From JAGNLA01 sp964472265 (GTDB taxonomy: Bacteria; Caldisericota; Caldisericia; JAAYUI01): a stretch of DNA of 23,854 nucleotides. The translations under genes and the position numbers were made by a program. Location of the stretch: positions 1-23,854 of the forward strand of contig CAYYJO010000031.1 of assembly GCA_964472265.1 (NCBI GenBank), written 5' to 3'. Below are positions 1 through 7,765 of the stretch, piece by piece (positions within the stretch are counted from its first letter, which is position 1; the number at the start of each line of letters is the position of its first letter). The notes under the pieces are model-generated. The model was not told where the DNA came from. It did no database searches and saw only the letters and a list, made by a program, of their open reading frames with translations.

Positions 1-497
1 TTAGAAACAGATATATTATTAAATATATTTTTATTCTTTATGATTAGATTATCAATATAATTGCTATACTTTATTATAGAAGAATATAAATGTAATCTTT
101 TTGTAATAAATAACCAAATCAAAGCTATAGATAATACACATAATATTATGATTAATATTGATATACAATCGAAATATACATCATAAATATTTTTAGTTAT
201 GATATCACTTTTTAAGTTGTAGATAATTATAATGTTTACTATTGACATAAATACACTAACAAAACCTGTTATATTCACAAATTTTAAGTAAAGATCCTTT
301 TTTAACAACCTGATAAGCACTTCAGATCCAGGATTGTTTGAGTTTCGTTGTTGCGTTAAGGGTATGACAGAGTATAAAGCCGCTAAAACAATCGCAATAA
401 TAGCACCCATTGTCTGAGCAACTGTCGAAAAGAAATATAATGCTGGTGTGGCATAGTCTGGTTTTACGACTTCGAGTAAATGATTTTCCATTCCCAT
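1..497 (-). CDS. Putative multi-pass membrane protein, 3' end beyond window
   Basis: The minus strand is open from an ATG at 497 to the left edge, giving at least 165 residues without a stop; the C-terminus is outside the window. The product begins MGMENHLLEVVKPDYATP and shows three likely membrane helices: around residues 29-47 (TMGAIIAIVLAALYSVIPL), around 73-93 (FVNITGFVSVFMSIVNIII) and around 115-135 (ISILIIILCVLSIALIWLF). Lys-rich and Asn-rich loops separate them. I do not recognise a family. The reading is supported by a consensus promoter exactly in register: TTGCAT at 531-526, 16 bp, TATAAT at 509-504, then six bases and the ATG, which predicts a leaderless message. The region is much richer in A+T than the central genes, so it may be laterally acquired. 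A second in-frame ATG lies two codons downstream at 491. Confidence 0.6.
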   Translation of the reverse strand, partial: MGMENHLLEVVKPDYATPALYFFSTVAQTMGAIIAIVLAALYSVIPLTQQRNSNNPGSEVLIRLLKKDLYLKFVNITGFVSVFMSIVNIIIIYNLKSDIITKNIYDVYFDCISILIIILCVLSIALIWLFITKRLHLYSSIIKYSNYIDNLIIKNKNIFNNISVS

Positions 498-503
498 GCA
501 AGC

Positions 504-531
504 ATTATACAAACTCAAGTCTCAAATGCAA
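504..531 (-). promoter_or_regulatory. Sigma-70 promoter of the left-edge membrane protein (leaderless)
   Basis: Read on the minus strand, TTGCAT (531-526) and TATAAT (509-504) are separated by 16 bp. The ATG at 497 starts six bases after the -10 box, where the transcript should begin, so there is no room for a ribosome binding site. Confidence 0.65.
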
Positions 532-565
532 ACGGAATAATGTCGGTTTTTCAGTCAATCTCTGT

Positions 566-662
566 TTGTCCCCCTTGTGAAGGGGGAATTAAAGGGGGTT
601 CTTTCTGTTCCTTGCAAGAACCCTCCGGCTCTTCGAGCCACCTCCCTTATCAATGGAGGCAA
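566..662. repeat. Compound palindromic intergenic repeat, copy A
   Basis: Four hairpins follow one another: CCCCCTT-gtg-AAGGGGG (570-586); GGGTTCTT (596-603) with AAGAACCC (616-623); GGCTC-ttc-GAGCC (627-639); and CCTCC (641-645) with GGAGG (655-659). The style, with an arm, a small TTC-loop hairpin and then a CTCCC...GGGAGG-like arm, matches the element at 794-860. It resembles the REP/MITE-like structured repeats common between genes in many bacteria. Copy number in this genome cannot be judged from one window. Confidence 0.6.
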
Positions 663-768
663 AAAGTATTGTTTTGTATTATCTTTTATGTAAACCATTC
701 GGACTGAATGAAATCGGCGGACTTGCTCCGCGATTTCAAGAAAACCTTAATCAAAGGGAATTTGCACC

Positions 769-860
769 CCTCAGCGTCAGCTGAGGCTTAAAACTCCCTC
801 ATCCGGTGCTTCGCACCACCTTCTCCCATTATCATGGGCGAAGGATTAAGGGTGAGGGAG
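769..860. repeat. Cloverleaf-like palindromic intergenic repeat, copy B
   Basis: A leading hairpin CCTCAGC-gtca-GCTGAGG (769-786) precedes a three-way fold. The outer stem CTCCCTCA (794-801) pairs with TGAGGGAG (853-860). Inside are the hairpin GGTGC-ttc-GCACC (805-817) and the hairpin CCTTC.CCCAT (819-829) with ATGGG.GAAGG (834-844), which has one mismatch. The near-symmetry on both strands is typical of miniature palindromic repeats. Copy A at 566-662 has the same plan but different bases. Confidence 0.65.
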
Positions 861-884
861 TGTTGTTTTGTCGACAGTCACCCG

Positions 885-919
885 GAAACGAAAACTCCCC
901 GGAATTGCTCCGAGGAGTT
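885..919 (-). terminator. Rho-independent terminator of the aminopeptidase gene
   Basis: On the minus strand AACTCC (919-914) pairs with GGAGTT (898-893), with an inner CGGA/TCCG stem and a GCAAT loop, followed by a T-rich TTCGTTT. It lies 28 bases past the stop codon at 947. Confidence 0.6.
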
Positions 920-946
920 CAATAAAAGCTATATCAAGGCCAAGGG

Positions 947-2035
947 CTAATCGACGACGATCATCTCCTTCGGCAAAGTCGTCAAAGGCACAGCGCCATC
1001 CTTGGAAACCCACACTGTGTCCTCGATCCTCACGCCGCCCCAGCCTTCAAAGTAAAGCCCTGGTTCATTTGTGCAGATCATATTCTCTTCAAACACCTGC
1101 TCCGAGCGCGAGGATGCTCCCGGCGACTCGTGGATGTCGAGACCGACGCCGTGGCCAAGCGAATGGTTGTAGGAATTGGGGTATCCGCCTGCAATGATCG
1201 GCTCTCTCGAGGCTTTATCGGCATCGGCGCACTTGACGCCCGGTTTGAAGTAGGCCATTGCAGCTTCCTGCGCCGATCTGACCAGCCCGTAAATCTCACG
1301 GTGCCTTGGGGTTGGATCGCCGACAACGATGGTTCTGGTGCAGTCCGAGCAGTATCCGTTGAAGATGCAGCCCCAGTCGAACACGACGAATTCGCCGTTT
1401 TCAATCTTTTTGTCCGAGGCCACGCCGTGAGCCATTGCGCCCCTGTAACCTGAAGCAACGATAATGTCAAATGATGGCTTTAACGCTCCACGTCTCTTCA
1501 TCTGATACTCAAGCTCAACGCACACATCGGTTTCAGAGACACCGGCTTTGACATGCGAAAGGGTTGCGTTGAAGGCTTCGTCTGCAACTTTGCAGGCCTG
1601 CCTGATTCTTTCTATTTCCTCAAGCGACTTGATCTGCCTGAGTGGTTCGATGAGGTTGTCGGCGCATTTGAACGCGATTCCTTCACACTTTTCAGCCAGC
1701 CTCTTCGCAAAAGCGTGTGAAATTGCCGAGTCTTCGATACCAACGCTCTTAACACCGAAATCAGTTGCCTGTTTGCCAAGGAAATCAACGATCGGAAACT
1801 CTGCCAGTTGGACAGTGATGCCGTCCCAGACTTGCTCTCTCGCCTGCTCAGGATAGCGTCCGTCAACAAAAAGAATCGCCTTGTCCCTTGAAACGTAGAG
1901 GTATCCGTCTTCTCCTGTGAATCCGGTGAGGTAGAAAACGTTTTTGTTGATGCGCTTTTCGCTGGTGACGATTATTGCTGAATCGATGTCTGATCCTGCA
2001 AGTTTTTCCCTGTATTTTTCGAGCCTGTCCTTCAT
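947..2035 (-). CDS. Xaa-Pro aminopeptidase (M24 family)
   Basis: Cytosolic metallopeptidase predicted to remove an N-terminal residue preceding proline. It is 362 residues, the usual length for bacterial PepQ/YpdF-type enzymes. An N-terminal creatinase-like domain (about 1-135, with FYLTGFTGEDGYL near 35) precedes the pita-bread catalytic domain. All five expected metal ligands are visible: D220 (VVFDWG), D231 (YCSDCTRT), H295 (LGHGVGLDIHE), E324 (CTNEPG) and E338 (GVRIED). The ATG at 2035 was chosen because GGCGGAAACC lies just before it and the frame has no better upstream start. It is transcribed alone, divergently from the beta-propeller gene, and ends in the hairpin at 885-919. Family is certain; the exact substrate (Xaa-Pro peptide or Xaa-Pro dipeptide) is not. 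Confidence 0.92.
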   Translation of the reverse strand: MKDRLEKYREKLAGSDIDSAIIVTSEKRINKNVFYLTGFTGEDGYLYVSRDKAILFVDGRYPEQAREQVWDGITVQLAEFPIVDFLGKQATDFGVKSVGIEDSAISHAFAKRLAEKCEGIAFKCADNLIEPLRQIKSLEEIERIRQACKVADEAFNATLSHVKAGVSETDVCVELEYQMKRRGALKPSFDIIVASGYRGAMAHGVASDKKIENGEFVVFDWGCIFNGYCSDCTRTIVVGDPTPRHREIYGLVRSAQEAAMAYFKPGVKCADADKASREPIIAGGYPNSYNHSLGHGVGLDIHESPGASSRSEQVFEENMICTNEPGLYFEGWGGVRIEDTVWVSKDGAVPLTTLPKEMIVVD

Positions 2036-2132
2036 GGTTTCCGCCTTTGTTTTAGTTTGTTTAAATCATGCCTTTAAATTCGTTTTTTTCAAGATACGTG
2101 AAATTTGTTAAATTCCAGACAGATTTTAACCA

Positions 2133-2159
2133 TTGTCGCCTTTCAAAGGCTGGTATAAT
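2133..2159 (+). promoter_or_regulatory. Extended -10 promoter with palindromic spacer, leaderless start
   Basis: TGG-TATAAT (2151-2159) is an extended -10 box. A weak -35 (TTGTCG, 2133-2138) lies 15 bp upstream. The perfect palindrome GCCTTT-C-AAAGGC (2138-2150) fills the spacer and could be an operator. The ATG at 2166 begins six bases after the -10 box, so the transcript probably starts at the start codon. Confidence 0.6.
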
Positions 2160-2165
2160 CTGTTC

Positions 2166-4511
2166 ATGGAAGCAAGATTTGGGACTTTCAGGAAGATTGT
2201 TGCAGCTTTATCGATACTGACACTGATTTTCTCAGGTTTTCAAACATTTGCCGCAAAAGCCGATGCAGATGAAAAGCTGTCTCTTGATCTTGTTTGGGAG
2301 AGCGTCGACACCTTTGAAAGTATAATTGGAAGCATTGGCAACAAGGTACTTTTTTACGAAAGCCGTTTCGACAAAGATACAAGGCCAACTTTTAGGTTGA
2401 TAAACATTGAAAACGGTTCAGACGACTGGGATGGGACTGGCAATGATCTGAACAAGGTGAATTCTTCAAAAATTATATCTATTTCCATGGAAGAAATGAT
2501 CACTTTGCACGATGGTAAAATTTTGATGCAGCTGGATGATGGTCTTCATTGCTACGATTTTTTCAACGGGAATCAGCTTTGGTTTGCTCAAGACAGCAAA
2601 AACTGGCTGCCACCAAGGTTTTTTGAGGATAATATCGGTTACACATTTGAATATCTGGATTACATCAACAAACCAAAAGTAAAGGTGGTGGAGCTTGATA
2701 TCGAAACTGGCATGGTTGTTGCTTCATTTGAGTTCGAACCTGAAGATGTTACGCCTTTCAAGTTCAACTTATGCAGGATAATAAGCAAGTACGAAGATGA
2801 TATTATTTACCATGATTACGACAATCTATACAAAACCAGTATAGCAACTGGGAAAACCGAGTTACTGTTTGAAGGAGATTCCTGGTACTTTTATTCAGAC
2901 AAAAACTTCTTTTGTTACAAAAATGTCTTCGTCGCAAATCATAACAGGTTTTGTTGCGATTCAAAGCATCCGTATGACTGGAATGAAATTTTTGGTATCG
3001 ATGTGACAACCGGAAAAGTGCTCTGGAGCAAAAAGGCCAGCTCGGGATATAGATCATTCGGGAAATACATGCTTTTTAAGTATCATAACATCTGCGGCGA
3101 TGAGCAGAACAGCTATCTTTGCCTGGCTGACATTGAAACCGGAAAAGTTGTCAACAAGATTTATGGCAAGTTTTTGTGGAGCACGATGTTGTCAAATGAT
3201 GACATCTTCATAAACGAAGACTATTACGGCGCTTTCATAGATCAAAGCTCTGGAAAATCAACAACAACCCAAACTGTCATTTCTGTTTTTGACATAAAGA
3301 CGCAAAAAATAGTGAAATTTTCTACAAATCAATACAAGGGGAACTATTTCCACATTGCCAGAAATGATGATGGCATGAATTATTTGCTTGTTAAAACAGA
3401 AGCAACAGACGATTACAAACAATTTGCCGTTTCCTGTTTCAGGATTAACGATGGAACAATCGCTGAGACTAAAATCGAATCGAAATTGCTGGGAAAGTTC
3501 AAGATGTTGGCAAACTGGAAAACCTATGTTGTAGCCTATGATTTTGATGATTTAGGGGAGATTGGCAATACATACATTATTGATACCAGAACAAACATTG
3601 TTGAACCAAGCAAATCAAAACTGGCCAGTTTTCTGGTTGGCAAGAAACTCTCGGATCTGGAGTACTCGACTGCTGGCAGGTATTTTTGCGTCTACCAGAA
3701 AGATCCAAAAATCAAATCGATTCTTTTTTACTCACTGGATACGGGAGAGTTATCTTGCGATAATGGCGCCTTGAAGGACTGCTTCCTTCCGACAGCATAT
3801 AAAGATGAAGAGTTGCTCACCTCTTGCTTCACCGGCGCGCATTTCAAGGTTGTGAGAACGCGAAAAGGCAGGGGGTTGGGCTGGTATCATATCCCGGATC
3901 AGAAAAAGGTTTTTAAGGTTGTGGCATTCGATGGCAGCAAGATTGTGATTTTTGATGACAAGCTCTCCGTTTTTGATGTCAAATCGGAGAAGAGGCTTTG
4001 GTCATTCAATGGTTCTTTCGCAGACGGATTCAAGCCTGAAGATGTGAAAATCGTTGGCAATTCAGTATTATTAAATACTAAAGATGTCAAACAGAACAAA
4101 ATTTTCATCCAGGCTCTTGACGCAAGCAACGGAAAGGCTTTGTGGTCTGATGAGGCAGATGTCGGATTCAAAATAAGGCTTGATGCGGTTTGCTACATAA
4201 AAACCTTTGGCCAGAAGAAAGAGATGATATTGGCGGAAGCTGCAAACGGCAGAATTGTTTCAAAATCGACCATTGACACAATCGGTTTCAGTGAGATGAT
4301 TCCGCTGCTTACGAAAAATGCTGTTATTTGGAATGAACAAGGCTTGGCAAAAGTAGAATTTCTCAATGATTTCCTTGAGCCCGTCGGCTCTGTTGATTTG
4401 GAAGATAAAACGGTTTTAAACGCTTGTGGATGCAATGATTCAGTCGTTCTCCAGCTCCAGGATAAAAAAACAAATGAGTTTTCAGTGGAAATACTCACAG
4501 CCAAATGGTAA
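2166..4511 (+). CDS. Secreted PQQ-like beta-propeller protein
   Basis: The product is 781 residues and begins with a signal peptide (MEARFGTFRKIVAALSILTLIFSG, probable cleavage near FAAKA-DA), so it is exported. The rest contains recurring propeller blades of the pyrrolo-quinoline-quinone/WD type, recognised by aspartate-x-x-(T/N)G-(K/Q)-x-L-W motifs: YDFFNGNQLWFAQD, IDVTTGKVLWSKK, ADIETGKVVNKI, FDVKSEKRLWSF, LDASNGKALWSDE. I see no catalytic domain, lipobox or C-terminal anchor. Such proteins usually act as binding or scaffold modules; no substrate can be named. An in-frame TTG at 2133 is a less likely start because it adds a hydrophilic leader before the signal peptide and lies in the promoter. 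The 3' end converges with trxB, leaving three bases between the stop codons. Confidence 0.75.
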   Translation: MEARFGTFRKIVAALSILTLIFSGFQTFAAKADADEKLSLDLVWESVDTFESIIGSIGNKVLFYESRFDKDTRPTFRLINIENGSDDWDGTGNDLNKVNSSKIISISMEEMITLHDGKILMQLDDGLHCYDFFNGNQLWFAQDSKNWLPPRFFEDNIGYTFEYLDYINKPKVKVVELDIETGMVVASFEFEPEDVTPFKFNLCRIISKYEDDIIYHDYDNLYKTSIATGKTELLFEGDSWYFYSDKNFFCYKNVFVANHNRFCCDSKHPYDWNEIFGIDVTTGKVLWSKKASSGYRSFGKYMLFKYHNICGDEQNSYLCLADIETGKVVNKIYGKFLWSTMLSNDDIFINEDYYGAFIDQSSGKSTTTQTVISVFDIKTQKIVKFSTNQYKGNYFHIARNDDGMNYLLVKTEATDDYKQFAVSCFRINDGTIAETKIESKLLGKFKMLANWKTYVVAYDFDDLGEIGNTYIIDTRTNIVEPSKSKLASFLVGKKLSDLEYSTAGRYFCVYQKDPKIKSILFYSLDTGELSCDNGALKDCFLPTAYKDEELLTSCFTGAHFKVVRTRKGRGLGWYHIPDQKKVFKVVAFDGSKIVIFDDKLSVFDVKSEKRLWSFNGSFADGFKPEDVKIVGNSVLLNTKDVKQNKIFIQALDASNGKALWSDEADVGFKIRLDAVCYIKTFGQKKEMILAEAANGRIVSKSTIDTIGFSEMIPLLTKNAVIWNEQGLAKVEFLNDFLEPVGSVDLEDKTVLNACGCNDSVVLQLQDKKTNEFSVEILTAKW

Positions 4512-4514
4512 GCA

Positions 4515-5435
4515 CTACTTACATTCCTCCAGAAACTTCCAGGCGCTCATGGCAGCGATGGCGCCGTCGGCAACGGCGGTGACCACCTGACGGACTGTCT
4601 TGACCCTGAGGTCACCGGCAGCAAAAACACCCGGCCTGTCCGTTTTCATTTCGTCATCGGTTATAATCCAGCCATCGGAAGTCATTTTCACAAAACCTTC
4701 AAGAAACTCGGTGTTTGCGTTGTATCCGATGAAGATGAACACTGCTTTTGTTGGGAGGGTTTTCTCGGTTCCGTCTTTGACGTTTCGAATTGTTACGCTT
4801 TCAACAGCGTTTTCACCGTTAATTGATACAGGCACATACTCAAGCTCGAAATTGATTTTCTGATTTTTCCTGGCATGGTCGACAATAATTGGTGCAGCCC
4901 TGAACTCATTTCTTCTGTGGACGATTGTGACTGTCGATGCAAACTGTGTCAGGTAGATGCCTTCTTCGACTGCAGCATCACCGCCACCGATTACAACAAC
5001 AGGCTGATCCTTGAAGAACGGGCCGTCGCAGGTTGCACAGTAAGAGACGCCTCTGCCACGAAGCTCTTTTTCACCTGGGATTCCGATGCTTTTATACCTC
5101 ACGCCTGAGGCAAGAATAACCGCTCTGGCCTTGTAAGAATCTGATTTACACTTGATTATCTTGTGCTGACCCTCATCAGCGATTGAATCGACTTCGTCAT
5201 AAATTATCTCTGCGCCGAATTTCTGTGCATGTCTTGTGAGAGCATCGCCAAGCTCGAAACCGGAGATTTCATCGGGGAACCCAGGATAGTTGGCTATCTT
5301 GTCCGTAATCATCGCCTGCCCGCCTGTTCCGAGCTTTTCGATGATCGCTGTTTTGAGGTTTGCCCTGCCAGAGTAGATGCCTGCCGCAAGTCCTGCCGGG
5401 CCTGCTCCAATGATGATCACGTCAAATTCTTTCAT
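4515..5435 (-). CDS. trxB: Thioredoxin-disulfide reductase
   Basis: Cytosolic flavoenzyme that passes electrons from NADPH to thioredoxin. At 306 residues it has the low-molecular-weight TrxB plan: an FAD-binding GAGPAG near residue 10, the redox pair C133-A-T-C136 (SYCATCDGPFF), an NAD(P)H-binding VVVIGGGDAAVEEG followed by VHRR, and the C-terminal FAD signature GVFAAGD. Its ATG overlaps the stop codon of prmC (ATGA), with GTGAGG as ribosome site, so it is translationally coupled and is the last gene of the prfA-prmC-trxB operon. VHRR in the pyridine-nucleotide domain fits NADPH preference. No clear terminator separates it from the converging beta-propeller gene. Confidence 0.95.
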   Translation of the reverse strand: MKEFDVIIIGAGPAGLAAGIYSGRANLKTAIIEKLGTGGQAMITDKIANYPGFPDEISGFELGDALTRHAQKFGAEIIYDEVDSIADEGQHKIIKCKSDSYKARAVILASGVRYKSIGIPGEKELRGRGVSYCATCDGPFFKDQPVVVIGGGDAAVEEGIYLTQFASTVTIVHRRNEFRAAPIIVDHARKNQKINFELEYVPVSINGENAVESVTIRNVKDGTEKTLPTKAVFIFIGYNANTEFLEGFVKMTSDGWIITDDEMKTDRPGVFAAGDLRVKTVRQVVTAVADGAIAAMSAWKFLEECK

Positions 5436-6256
5436 GGTTTCCTCACTATCAAGACTCTCGGTCTGTCCGAAAGGTCATTAATAATATTAGTATCAAAATC
5501 TTTGAAAACGGCAACAAGGCTAAGGAGTTCAAGTTTTTGTGGACAATCTATTTCAAAAAGCGCGACTCCGCCAGCTTTTAATCGCTTTGGCAGTTCATTT
5601 GAAATTAGCCTGTAAAAATCGAGCCCATCAGCGCCGCCGTCAAGGGCTTTGAGTGGTTCAAAGCTGATTTCCTTTTCAAGATCAGGGATTCTGGAAGTTG
5701 GAATGTATGGGGGATTTGAAACAATGATATCGAACTGGCCTTCAATTGAGTCGAAAAGGTCGGAATTGATGAACTCCATCTCAACTCCGTTGAGTTTTGC
5801 ATTACCGGTTGCGATGTCAAGCGCATCCTGGCTGATGTCGGAGGCTGTTACGTCAATGTAAGGATTCATTTTTTTCAGAGCGATTGCTATGCAGCCTGAA
5901 CCCGTGCAGAGATCAAGCACCATGTCACCGTTTTTGGCAAGTTTCAAAGTCTCGAGGACTAGTAGTTCAGTATCGGGTCTTGGAATGAGAACAAATGGAT
6001 TGACCTCGATTTTCAAACCAAGAAATGTGCAATGGCCTATTTCATATTCCAGTGGTTTCCCATCTGCAATCCTTGCTGCTGATTCTATAAGCTTTTCTTG
6101 TGATTCTGGATTGATCTGGTTGTTCAGCTCAAGCAGAAGCTCTGTCCTTGTGAGGTTAAGAACGTGACAAAGCAGCTCCTGGGCGTCACGATGCGGCTGC
6201 GGCCTGGAAGAAAACAAACCGGCGACGGTTCTTAGTGCTTCCCTGACCGTTCCCAT
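5432..6256 (-). CDS. prmC: Peptide chain release factor N5-glutamine methyltransferase
   Basis: Uses S-adenosylmethionine to methylate the glutamine of the GGQ motif of release factors, which improves peptide release. The 274-residue product has the N-terminal helical release-factor-binding domain (about 1-75), IPRPDTE (91-97), the SAM-binding loop DLCTGSGC (115-122) and the substrate-binding NPPY (181-184). The ATG at 6256 is preferred over an in-frame TTG one codon upstream because GTGAGG lies eight bases before it. It begins nine bases after the prfA stop and overlaps trxB by four bases, so it sits beside the gene for its own substrate, a common bacterial arrangement. Confidence 0.95.
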   Translation of the reverse strand: MGTVREALRTVAGLFSSRPQPHRDAQELLCHVLNLTRTELLLELNNQINPESQEKLIESAARIADGKPLEYEIGHCTFLGLKIEVNPFVLIPRPDTELLVLETLKLAKNGDMVLDLCTGSGCIAIALKKMNPYIDVTASDISQDALDIATGNAKLNGVEMEFINSDLFDSIEGQFDIIVSNPPYIPTSRIPDLEKEISFEPLKALDGGADGLDFYRLISNELPKRLKAGGVALFEIDCPQKLELLSLVAVFKDFDTNIINDLSDRPRVLIVRKP

Positions 6257-6265
6257 CAAAATGCC

Positions 6266-7336
6266 TCACTTCTTTGCAAGAGCCTCAAGTTTTGCGTTTT
6301 CCTCAGCCTCAATCAAGGCATCAACAACCAGGTCAAGGTTACCCATCATCACCTCTGGCAGCCTGTAGATTGTGAAATTGATTCGGTGGTCACTCAGCCT
6401 TGTTTGCGGGAAGTTGTAGGTTCTGATCTTTTCAGCCCTGTCGCCTGAACCAATCTGGACTCTTCTTGTGTCAGCGTGCTCCTTGTCCTTCTTGTCCTGT
6501 TCCTGCTCGTAGAGCCTTGCCCTCAAAACCTTCATTGCCCGTTCCTTGTTCTGCGTCTGGCTGCGTTCGTCCTGGCAGGTGATGATCATGCCTGTTGGCA
6601 GGTGTGTGATCCTGACGGCTGAGTCCGTGGTCTGAACGCACTGCCCGCCGTGACCGGATGACCTGTAGACATCAATTCTTATATCCTCGGGCTTGATCTG
6701 GATTTCAACTTCCTCGGCCTCTTCCATGACGGCAACGGTTGTTGTGCTGGTGTGGATTCTTCCGCTGGCTTCAGTTTCTGGAACCCTCTGAACCCTGTGA
6801 ACGCCTGATTCGTATTTGAGATGCCTGAAGACATTCTTGCCTTCGACAGAGAAGATTATTTCCTTGAATCCGCCGATATTGGTTGGGTTGGAGCTTATGA
6901 CTTCAACCTTCCATCCCTTTTTCTGGGCGTAGTTGGCGTACATCCTGAAAAGCTCTGCGCCAAAGAGCGCAGACTCCTCGCCACCTGCAGCAGCCCTGAT
7001 TTCAATGATTACCGACTTTTCGTCCCTGGGATCTTTCGGAATGAGCAGGTGATTGAGTTTTTTGTTTGTTGAATCAAGTTTCGCTGCGAGTTCTTCCAGT
7101 TCGGCAAGAGCCAGTTCCTTAAGCTCTCTGTCGTCTGCAAATGACATTTCTTTCGCACTCTCGATCTGCTTCTCGATGTACTCTATTTCATGGGCGGTTT
7201 CAACTATATCGGCGAGCTGAGCCTGTTCTTTCGATAGCTCCCTGAATCTGTTCATGTCTGCAACAACTTCTGGTTTCAAGAGGAGTTCTACCAGCTCGTT
7301 ATACCTTTTAATTAGATTTTCTGCCTGGCTGTTCAC
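6266..7336 (-). CDS. prfA: Peptide chain release factor 1
   Basis: Recognises UAA and UAG stop codons and triggers release of the finished protein. It is 356 residues, standard for RF1. An N-terminal helical domain (about 1-105) is followed by the codon-recognition PxT motif (P186-E-T188 in RVQRVPETEASGRIHTS) and the GGQ peptidyl-transferase motif (G230-G-Q232). The residues after GGQ are CVQTTDSAVR rather than the commoner HVNTTDSAVR, a mild deviation. The start is a GTG with no ribosome binding site. A -10 box (TAGAAT, 7351-7346) ends nine bases before it, so the message should have at most two or three leader bases. It is the first gene of prfA-prmC-trxB. Confidence 0.95.
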   Translation of the reverse strand: MNSQAENLIKRYNELVELLLKPEVVADMNRFRELSKEQAQLADIVETAHEIEYIEKQIESAKEMSFADDRELKELALAELEELAAKLDSTNKKLNHLLIPKDPRDEKSVIIEIRAAAGGEESALFGAELFRMYANYAQKKGWKVEVISSNPTNIGGFKEIIFSVEGKNVFRHLKYESGVHRVQRVPETEASGRIHTSTTTVAVMEEAEEVEIQIKPEDIRIDVYRSSGHGGQCVQTTDSAVRITHLPTGMIITCQDERSQTQNKERAMKVLRARLYEQEQDKKDKEHADTRRVQIGSGDRAEKIRTYNFPQTRLSDHRINFTIYRLPEVMMGNLDLVVDALIEAEENAKLEALAKK

Positions 7337-7345
7337 AAGATTGAG

Positions 7346-7373
7346 ATTCTACTGTGTTTTAGGGCGTTTGCAA
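7346..7373 (-). promoter_or_regulatory. Promoter of the prfA-prmC-trxB operon
   Basis: On the minus strand TTGCAA (7373-7368), a 16-bp spacer, and TAGAAT (7351-7346). The expected transcription start is about 7339, two or three bases before the GTG of prfA. It stands back to back with the tRNA promoter at 7381. Confidence 0.6.
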
Positions 7374-7380
7374 CTAATCC

Positions 7381-7408
7381 TTGACTTCGAGTCCATATTC
7401 AATATCCT
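7381..7408 (+). promoter_or_regulatory. Probable promoter of the tRNA genes
   Basis: TTGACT (7381-7386), a 16-bp spacer, TATCCT (7403-7408). The predicted start near 7415 is eight bases before mature tRNA-Lys. The -10 box is imperfect. Confidence 0.45.
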
Positions 7409-7422
7409 AACATACCCTGTGT

Positions 7423-7495
7423 GGGCCGTTAGCTCAGCCGGTAGAGCACCTGCCTTTTAAGCAGGGGGTCGCAAGTTCGAGTCTTGCACGGCTCA
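7423..7495 (+). tRNA. tRNA-Lys (anticodon TTT)
   Basis: The 73-base gene folds as a full cloverleaf: acceptor GGGCCGT with ACGGCTC (one G-T pair), D arm GCTC-AGCCGGTA-GAGC, anticodon arm CCTGC-CTTTTAA-GCAGG with anticodon TTT, variable loop GGGTC, and T arm GCAAG-TTCGAGT-CTTGC. The discriminator base is A. The 3' CCA is not encoded, so a CCA-adding enzyme is required. Confidence 0.96.
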
Positions 7496-7518
7496 TATCT
7501 AATGGTTCAATAAGTTAG

Positions 7519-7593
7519 GGCCCCATGGTCTAGCGGTTAGGACGACACTCTTTCAAGGTGTAGGTAGGAGTTCGACTCTCCTTGGGGCTACCA
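7519..7593 (+). tRNA. tRNA-Glu (anticodon TTC)
   Basis: Cloverleaf with acceptor GGCCCCA and TGGGGCT (terminal G-T pair), D arm GTCT...GGAC, anticodon arm ACACT-CTTTCAA-GGTGT with anticodon TTC, and T arm AGGAG-TTCGACT-CTCCT. Discriminator A at 7590 is followed by an encoded CCA (7591-7593), unlike the neighbouring tRNA-Lys. The 23-base gap after tRNA-Lys suggests one primary transcript. Confidence 0.95.
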
Positions 7594-7765
7594 AAACCCG
7601 TCTGAGAAATCCCTGAATTTCGCCTCTTGTCAATCCATTGTTATACAATGTCTGCAAACTATGTGCAATTATTTCTCGTTTTTGTAGTTTTTTTAGGTTT
7701 TTATCTTAAACTCTCCAAGGTAGTATTATAAAACAAGCAGGTTGGCACACATGTCACGCTGACTA

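Larger units (their letters stand above)
498..946. other. Gene-free interval rich in palindromic repeats
   Basis: No credible gene lies between the left-edge membrane protein and the aminopeptidase. The short plus-strand frames here translate hairpin DNA and lack ribosome sites. The interval holds two compound palindromic elements (566-662 and 769-860), a further hairpin at 710-737 (GAAATC and GCGGA arms around the loop CTTGC, with one bulged G), and the terminator of the aminopeptidase gene at 885-919. Confidence 0.7.

Noticed and set aside
480..707. 75-codon plus-strand frame
   Set aside because: It translates the palindromic repeat and overlaps the promoter of the left-edge gene; no ribosome site and no family resemblance.
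570..860. CRISPR array
   Set aside because: The hairpins are not direct repeats with regular spacers; there are no cas genes.
868..1197. 109-codon plus-strand frame
   Set aside because: It lies mostly antisense to the aminopeptidase gene, has a low-complexity Arg/Ser composition and starts in a repeat.
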